Source: Akkermansiaceae bacterium UBA5689
GTDB taxonomy: Bacteria > Verrucomicrobiota > Verrucomicrobiia > Verrucomicrobiales > Akkermansiaceae
Length of the DNA: 12,099 nucleotides
NCBI GenBank assembly: GCA_002420305.1
Contig: DIHT01000050.1
Span: 630 to 12,728, forward strand
Direction of reading: 5' to 3'
Part shown: piece after piece, positions 6,478 to 12,099 of the stretch
How positions within the stretch are numbered: the stretch's first letter is position 1
How the letters are laid out: the number at the start of each line of letters is the position of its first letter
The notes under the pieces: generated by a model
What the model was told of the DNA's origin: nothing
Database searches by the model: none
Seen by the model: only the letters and a program-made list of their open reading frames with translations
Translations under genes and position numbers: made by a program

Positions 6478-8700
6478 TCAGTCCTCCACAAGGCAGAAAT
6501 CAACCTGCTGCCGCTCAATATTAACGTGAGCTACTCGAACCCGGACGAGCTCACCCAGGCAGAGCTCCGCACCCGTCGTGGTAGCATATCGCATTCGGTG
6601 GCGCTCAAGACGCCAGCTCCCTGCCGGAAAATGATCCCTTCTGATTAATCCTCTCTGTAGAATATCAAGGGCTTCGACCATCAATCCTATCTGGCGAACA
6701 TCAGTAATAACCGCCTCGAAGACAGGCGGATCGGTGGAGCGTATACTGAGCGTTAACCACTCGAGCATCTTGAGGCGGTGAGACTCCACTTCTGCGCTCG
6801 CACTTGTTCTCTCTGAGGTCGAAATGTGACCTGCTATTTCGGCACACTGTCCGCGGGTCATTCTGCTCGCAGATTCTTCTTCCGGGGGGTTCAAAAGAAG
6901 AGAGTCAATAGCACGATGGACAATCAGATCGGCATAACGACGGATAGGGCTTGTGAAATGGCAGTAATCAACCTTCGAGAGGCCATAATGGCCCAGAGGC
7001 TCGTCCCGGTAGCTCGCCCGCTTAAGGCTCTTGAGCAATCCAAGCTTGATGGCGTGTTCCTCCGGATGCCCCCGACATTCAGAAAGCAGCTTCTGAATAT
7101 GCTTCTTGTTCAGGAGGTCTCCTGGCTCATAGCCATGCATTCTGGCCAACTCTGCAAACTCATGAATCTTGTCATGGTCTGGATCGTCATGCACTCGATA
7201 GATGGCAGGGCGCATCGCATTTTTCACCGCCCTCGCAACTGCCTCATTGGCTACCAGCATAAACTCCTCAATCAGCTGGTGGCTTTCGTTGTATTCATTC
7301 CGCCGATAGCCCGTTGCGCGCCCAAGCTCGTCCAGTTCCATCCGGACCTCCGGGAAATCGAGATCCAAGGCCCCTTCCGAGAACCTGCGCCGCCGCAGGA
7401 CCTCGGCCAGCTCCCAACATTCTTTGAGAAGGGCTTCTATCTCATTCAGGACCACTCCGGTCTCCTCACCTCCCGCATCAAGGACAGTCTGCGCGTCGTC
7501 GTAGGTCAGTCTGCAATGTGATCGAATAATGGCCTGCTCAAAACGAGACCGAATCATCGTTCCCTTCCGGTCAAAATGCATCACCGCGCAACGGGTCAGG
7601 CGATCCTCCCCGGGGACCAGTGAGCAAATACCGTTACTTAATTGCTCGGGCAGCATGGGAAGCACCCGATCTACGAGATACGTTGAATTCCCTCGCTTCC
7701 GGGCCTCATGATCAATCGCCGTATCCGGTTTCACATAATGCGAAACATCGGCAATGTGAACAGCCAGCTCCCATCCATCAGCAAGCCTCCGCACCGAGAT
7801 CGCATCATCAAAATCACGCGCATCCGCCGGATCGATCGTGATCACCACTTTCTCTCTCCAATCCACCCGTCCCCGCGAGGCCTCATCATCCGCAGCCAAG
7901 GAAATCTGCTCTGCTTCCCGGAGGACTTCGCCGGGAAATTCTTCTCGTAATCCATGCCTGAGAATAATCCCCCGGATATCGACTCCGACTTCGTCAGGCC
8001 AGCCAAGCACCTCAAGAATCTCGCCCCTCGGCGCTACCTGCCGACTATGCCACTCCAGCAGGCGTACAGCCACCTTCTGGCCCGATTCGCCCCCCGCAGA
8101 ATTCTCCAGCTCAATCGTTGAAGGTAACGTTTGGTCGTCAGGATTCACGTAGATGAACCCCCCTCGCTCGATCAATGTCCCAACTACCACTCCACTCCGA
8201 CGTTCGAGAATTCGTTCGACTCTTCCACTCGCCTGATCCTCTGCCCCGGGGGCATCGAGAGACTTCTTTTTGTGCCGGGCGTGCTTCCACCAGACCGGCG
8301 GACCAAGCCGCTCAATACGGAGAGCAACGTGATCACCATCGAGAGCCACCGAAGTCTTCTGAGCACCCACGTAAATACGCTTGAAGCGCTCGAGATCGAT
8401 GCCGCTGGCTAAGTTAGCTGGATCTTGCGGGTCTGGATAAAACCACGCTGCGCCCCTGGGCTGAAACCGGAGGATCCCGGAAAGAAGATTTCTCTCCTGC
8501 TCCCGAAGACGATAGCGTGCCTTCTTGCCGCGGACGACCAGCCCTTCCCGCTCGAGCGCTGCCAGCTCAGCCCGCAAGTCGGTGCGCTGGTCAGCTTTTA
8601 GTGCGAGCTCGCGGGCAAGCTCTCCTTTATTCAGTGGTCGGTAGCCCGGAAGGCGCATCCGCTCTAGAATCCCTTGCCTCAGATTCCCCCCCTCTTCCAT
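6478..8700 (-). CDS. rnr: Exoribonuclease R (RNB family)
   Basis: A processive 3'-to-5' hydrolytic exoribonuclease that degrades structured RNA in the cytosol. 740 residues from the ATG at 8698-8700. Domain order: an HTH_12-type winged helix (about 6-66, LRQGILERMRLPGY...KARYRL), cold-shock-like OB domains (about 72-130 and 157-198), the RNB catalytic domain (about 278-600) and a C-terminal S1-like domain (about 658-738). The active-site motif TIDPADARDFDDA gives Asp290, Asp296, Asp298 and Asp299, with spacing identical to the four catalytic aspartates of RNase II/R. HFTSPIRRYADLIVHR (581-596) is the conserved RNB signature. The Lys-rich tail found after S1 in enterobacterial RNase R is absent; the protein stops with the S1 domain. 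The frame extends 50 codons upstream, but those residues are Cys-rich and unlike any RNase R, so I rejected them. No Shine-Dalgarno precedes either start. Confidence 0.96.
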   Translation of the reverse strand: MEEGGNLRQGILERMRLPGYRPLNKGELARELALKADQRTDLRAELAALEREGLVVRGKKARYRLREQERNLLSGILRFQPRGAAWFYPDPQDPANLASGIDLERFKRIYVGAQKTSVALDGDHVALRIERLGPPVWWKHARHKKKSLDAPGAEDQASGRVERILERRSGVVVGTLIERGGFIYVNPDDQTLPSTIELENSAGGESGQKVAVRLLEWHSRQVAPRGEILEVLGWPDEVGVDIRGIILRHGLREEFPGEVLREAEQISLAADDEASRGRVDWREKVVITIDPADARDFDDAISVRRLADGWELAVHIADVSHYVKPDTAIDHEARKRGNSTYLVDRVLPMLPEQLSNGICSLVPGEDRLTRCAVMHFDRKGTMIRSRFEQAIIRSHCRLTYDDAQTVLDAGGEETGVVLNEIEALLKECWELAEVLRRRRFSEGALDLDFPEVRMELDELGRATGYRRNEYNESHQLIEEFMLVANEAVARAVKNAMRPAIYRVHDDPDHDKIHEFAELARMHGYEPGDLLNKKHIQKLLSECRGHPEEHAIKLGLLKSLKRASYRDEPLGHYGLSKVDYCHFTSPIRRYADLIVHRAIDSLLLNPPEEESASRMTRGQCAEIAGHISTSERTSASAEVESHRLKMLEWLTLSIRSTDPPVFEAVITDVRQIGLMVEALDILQRGLIRRDHFPAGSWRLERHRMRYATTTGAELCLGELVRVRVAHVNIERQQVDFCLVED

Positions 8701-8929
8701 AGAGGGATTCTGGATCTTTGCCGCCCCGACGGCAATCCGGAAGAGTCCGGGCGCTTTTCGGCTCAACAATACGCAATAACCACAAAGTCTGCAGAGGGAG
8801 AATTGAGCATGGCACCCGGTGCCGCTCTGAACCTGCATCCGCTGGCACATGAATTTCCCAATGTCTCAGTCTCACACGACCATGGCGCCCTGCGGATCGA
8901 GAAACTTTAGCTGTGGGACCACTCTACTC

Positions 8930-8956
8930 TCGACATCTCGGTATTGACATTGTAAT
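8930..8956 (+). promoter_or_regulatory. Weak candidate promoter of the pseudopilin gene
   Basis: TCGACA (8930-8935, 5/6 to TTGACA) and TGTAAT (8951-8956, 5/6 to TATAAT) are separated by 15 bp, shorter than the optimum of 17. This would start transcription near 8963 and give a leader of about 74 nt. A perfect TTGACA at 8944-8949 overlaps it, but no -10 lies at the right distance from that copy. Confidence 0.3.
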
Positions 8957-8988
8957 TTCCTAAATCGGGGGATTGCCAAAGGCGGACT

Positions 8989-9011
8989 CTCCCTGCACCT
9001 TTCTGCGGGAG
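8989..9011 (+). other. Leader stem-loop upstream of the pseudopilin gene
   Basis: ctccc (8989-8993) pairs with gggag (9007-9011). Above a one-base bulge, gca pairs with tgc around a 6-nt loop. It ends 25 bp before the ATG, and the ATG itself has no Shine-Dalgarno. The stem is short, so a regulatory role is speculative. Confidence 0.3.
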
Positions 9012-9036
9012 TTACACTCCCCAAATCCCTACAGCT

Positions 9037-9660
9037 ATGAAGATCATTGCCACGCCCCCCCGAAACCACGGATTTACCCTCATAGAGCTCCTCGTCGTGA
9101 TCGCCATCATCGCGATCCTAGCCGCGCTCGGCTTTAGCGCCGGTGGAGCCGTAATGAACACCGCCAAGAAAACCGTTGCCACCAACGACTGCACCAGTCT
9201 CGTGCAGGCAGTCCAGACCTTCTATGATGACTACAACTACCTGCCTGATGCGCCCGAGGCCGGGGCTGCTCCGGGAGCACCGACGACCGCGGAACTGATG
9301 GATCAGCTCGTTGGATTCGATGTTGAAAATAATCCTAAGGAGGTCCGCTACTTTCAGGGAAAAGAAGCCAAGGGTAAAACTCTGAACGGTGCCTACGGCG
9401 GCCTCTTCTACACCGAGCGATCCGTACAGCTATTCGACGCGTGGAAAAAGACAGGGACCGCCGCGACCAATCGCCACTACTTCGTGGTCATGGACACTGA
9501 TCTCGATGATGAAATTGTAGATCCGTTTGACGGGGCTAAGCCGCTCTTCGGACGCCGAGTCATCGCGTGGAGCACCGGAAAAGACGGACAATACACAACT
9601 GGTCAGGCAAGAGCAACCAAGAACAGGGATAACGTGTATTCCTGGCGCGGTAAGAACTAA
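9037..9660 (+). CDS. GspG-like pseudopilin (prepilin-type cleavage/methylation protein)
   Basis: A 207-residue exported protein of the type II secretion / type IV pilin superfamily. Residues 1-12 are a short basic leader ending in Gly12. The prepilin peptidase site is G|FTLIE, with Glu17 as the +5 residue of the mature form, followed by the hydrophobic helix LLVVIAIIAILAALG (18-32). The globular part has a long helix (about 40-66), YNYLPDAPEAG, and a C-terminal region DDEIVDPFDGAKPLFGRR...WSTGKDGQYTTG...NRDNVYSW. This recalls the WSxGxDG...D...W ending of the major pseudopilin GspG, though it is longer than the usual roughly 140 residues. It probably assembles into a secretion pseudopilus or a surface filament. 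No secretion ATPase, secretin or other pilin gene lies nearby; it is flanked by its own terminator. Class is certain, the exact system is not. Confidence 0.92.
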   Translation: MKIIATPPRNHGFTLIELLVVIAIIAILAALGFSAGGAVMNTAKKTVATNDCTSLVQAVQTFYDDYNYLPDAPEAGAAPGAPTTAELMDQLVGFDVENNPKEVRYFQGKEAKGKTLNGAYGGLFYTERSVQLFDAWKKTGTAATNRHYFVVMDTDLDDEIVDPFDGAKPLFGRRVIAWSTGKDGQYTTGQARATKNRDNVYSWRGKN

Positions 9661-9687
9661 GCAAGGCTGGTTCCACACCCCTTATGG

Positions 9688-9713
9688 AAAAGCTGGCTTC
9701 TGCCAGCTTTTTT
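9688..9713 (+). terminator. Rho-independent terminator after the pseudopilin gene
   Basis: A perfect 10-bp stem, aaaagctggc (9688-9697) and gccagctttt (9702-9711), has a 4-nt loop and a run of six T residues ending at 9713. It lies 27 bp past the stop codon, supporting a monocistronic transcript. Confidence 0.92.
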
Positions 9714-9784
9714 GTCTCATGCGAGAATTGTATCTCTGCCCGGCAGGGTAGTATCACGCTGGTCGACAGCGAACAGGAAAAGGG

Positions 9785-9819
9785 CATTGGGTCTCCCGGT
9801 CTTTGCCTTTTGCCCAATG
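9785..9819. repeat. Inverted repeat between the two terminators
   Basis: cattggg (9785-9791) and cccaatg (9813-9819) form a 7-bp dyad with a 21-nt spacer, directly next to the 9821-9850 terminator. The roughly 107-bp stretch from 9714 to 9820 contains no gene that I can support. Confidence 0.35.
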
Positions 9820-9820
9820 A

Positions 9821-9851
9821 AAAAGCCGGGCGGTTTCCCGCCCGGCTTTTT
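9821..9851. terminator. Strong bidirectional rho-independent terminator
   Basis: A perfect 13-bp GC-rich stem, aaaagccgggcgg (9821-9833) and ccgcccggctttt (9838-9850), closes a 4-nt loop. It is flanked by A residues on the left and T residues on the right, so each strand ends in a U tract. It lies 40 bp past the groEL stop and is the expected end of the chaperonin transcript. It also backs up termination from the pseudopilin side. A smaller 7-bp stem at 9861-9887 (cgacctt/gaggtcg, one wobble) precedes it on the groEL transcript. Confidence 0.93.
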
Positions 9852-9890
9852 GTGGTCTTACGACCTTGATTATCTGGTTCGAGGTCGGGC

Positions 9891-11525
<1,635 letters not shown>

Positions 11526-11561
11526 TGTTTTTCTTTCAGTTTTCTATTGAGTGTATTGAGC

Positions 11562-11596
11562 CTCGGAAACCCTCCCTGCTGGGGCGCGATTCCGAG
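11562..11596 (-). other. Intercistronic stem-loop between groES and groEL
   Basis: The 79-bp gap contains a perfect 7-bp stem, ctcggaa (11562-11568) and ttccgag (11590-11596), enclosing a 21-nt GC-rich loop in which a small ccc/ggg pairing is possible. No T run follows on the minus strand, so it does not look like a terminator. It is placed as an RNA-processing or stability element between two cistrons whose products are needed in unequal amounts. Confidence 0.55.
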
Positions 11597-11604
11597 AGTA
11601 GGAG

Positions 11605-11898
11605 TTAGTCCGCGATCACCCCGAGGATGTCTCCCTCGTTGATGATGAGGAGATCTGCTCCGTCTACTTTGACATCCGTTCCCCCGTATTTCGAGATGAG
11701 GACTTTGTTGCCCGCCTCGACCGAGAATTGGATATCGTTTCCGTTTTCATCTTTTCCGCCAGTGCCGAGTGCGACGACTTCAGCTTCCTGCGGCTTCTCC
11801 TGGGCAGTGTCGGGAAGCACAATGCCGCCGGCACTGACTTCTTCAGCGTCGAGCCGTTTTACGAGCACGCGCTGACCGAGTGGTTTAATACTAGCCAT
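11605..11898 (-). CDS. groS: Co-chaperonin GroES (Hsp10)
   Basis: 97 residues, the normal length for the heptameric lid of GroEL. It starts with MASIKPLGQRVLVKR, has the mobile GroEL-binding loop around EEVSAGGIVLPDTAQEKPQ (19-37), and continues with the typical AEVVALGTGG, AGNKVLISKYGGTDVKVDG and a C-terminal INEGDILGVI. The order dnaK-groES-groEL on one strand, with gaps of 90 and 79 bp, suggests co-transcription. The upstream bases cggaatcATG offer only a weak GGA-type ribosome-binding site. No CIRCE repeat is present in the gap, so any heat-shock control most likely acts from a promoter outside the window or at the RNA level. Confidence 0.99.
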   Translation of the reverse strand: MASIKPLGQRVLVKRLDAEEVSAGGIVLPDTAQEKPQEAEVVALGTGGKDENGNDIQFSVEAGNKVLISKYGGTDVKVDGADLLIINEGDILGVIAD

Positions 11899-11945
11899 GA
11901 TTCCGTTGTGGTGTTGGTTTGTTTTATTTTGGTTTGGTTGAGTAG

Positions 11946-11971
11946 CCGCTCCGCCTTCCGGAGAAGAGCGG
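11946..11971 (-). other. Intercistronic stem-loop between dnaK and groES
   Basis: ccgctc (11946-11951) and gagcgg (11966-11971) form a 6-bp stem, extendable by a wobble pair, 17 bp after the dnaK stop. The minus-strand bases that follow are A/C-rich without a U run, so this is unlikely to be a full terminator. It could protect or delimit the dnaK 3' end. Confidence 0.45.
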
Positions 11972-11988
11972 GGCGGGAAACTGACAGA

Positions 11989-12099
11989 TTACTTCTCGGC
12001 GTCAACGACTTCCGCATCAACGACCTTGCCTTTTGCTTCTCTGGGTTCATCGGGAGCGTCTTCCGGAACTCCCTGACCGCCTGCTGCGGCAGCAGCTGC
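11989..12099 (-). CDS. dnaK: Chaperone DnaK (Hsp70), C-terminal end only (partial)
   Basis: Only the last 36 codons and the TAA (11991-11989) lie in the window; the frame is open to the right edge. The residues run from an Ala-rich stretch through GGQGVPEDAPDE to a tail reading KVVDAEVVDAEK. The Ala/Gly-rich linker followed by a VVDAE motif near the stop is the usual C-terminal signature of bacterial DnaK (compare DDVVDAEFEEV). The position directly upstream of groES-groEL fits. The VVDAE motif is duplicated in tandem here. With so little sequence the call rests on this motif and on context; no nucleotide-binding or substrate-binding domain is visible. Confidence 0.75.
   Translation of the reverse strand, partial: AAAAAAGGQGVPEDAPDEPREAKGKVVDAEVVDAEK

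Larger units (their letters stand above)
8701..9036. other. Divergent intergenic region between rnr and the pseudopilin gene
   Basis: 336 bp without a supportable gene. It contains a 6-bp hairpin in what would be the rnr leader (ttgccg 8718-8723 / cggcaa 8730-8735), a weak candidate plus-strand promoter at 8930-8956, and a hairpin just before the pseudopilin start (8989-9011). I found no convincing -35/-10 pair for rnr. Confidence 0.55.

Noticed and set aside
6313..6648. Plus-strand open frames over the rnr/propeller spacer as a small gene
   Set aside because: They run antisense into rnr, have no start signal and show low-complexity shadow composition.
8701..8850. 50-codon upstream extension of RNase R
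   Set aside because: The frame is open, but the residues are Cys-rich and unrelated to RNase R; the winged-helix domain starts right after the ATG at 8700.
8944..8949. Perfect TTGACA before the pseudopilin gene as a -35 box
   Set aside because: No TATAAT-like hexamer occurs 16-18 bp downstream; that stretch is a G run.
11899..11988. CIRCE operator upstream of groES
   Set aside because: No TTAGCACTC-N9-GAGTGCTAA or recognisable variant in either chaperonin gap; the only dyad there is the 6-bp GC stem.

Overview
The window is about 12.1 kb of ordinary-looking bacterial chromosome with roughly balanced GC. It has no insertion sequence, phage gene, tRNA, rRNA or CRISPR array that I could find. 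Gene content points to a Verrucomicrobiota bacterium: a DUF5069 protein (a family I associate mainly with that phylum), a GspG-like pseudopilin encoded alone, a dnaK-groES-groEL cluster, and start codons that mostly lack Shine-Dalgarno motifs. This assignment is an inference; I could not run a phylogeny.

Layout. Positions 1-2564 (minus) hold most of a pyruvate, phosphate dikinase gene that runs off the left edge. It has an unusual Lys/Arg-rich N-terminal tail. A 362-bp divergent spacer separates it from a small DUF5069 gene (2927-3361, plus), which ends at a strong hairpin terminator. Facing that terminator is a compact three-gene minus-strand unit, transcribed from about 6198 down to 3450. 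It encodes a secreted NHL/SMP-30-like beta-propeller, a metallo-beta-lactamase-fold hydrolase with an HTH-like N-terminal extension, and a beta-hydroxyacid dehydrogenase. The first two genes overlap by ATGA and the third follows after about 20 bp. Upstream on the same strand is RNase R (6478-8700).

A 336-bp spacer then leads to a plus-strand pseudopilin gene (9037-9660) with its own terminator. A second, bidirectional terminator closes the chaperonin genes, which read leftward from the right edge: the 3' end of dnaK, then groES and groEL. Stem-loops lie in both intercistronic gaps.

How the genes relate. The right end is a protein-folding operon joining Hsp70 and Hsp10/Hsp60. RNase R and PPDK are housekeeping RNA turnover and PEP/pyruvate metabolism. 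The propeller-hydrolase-dehydrogenase unit looks like a small metabolic or detoxification module with no assigned substrate. It is the least explained part of the window and the best candidate for an undescribed system, though each member belongs to a known family.
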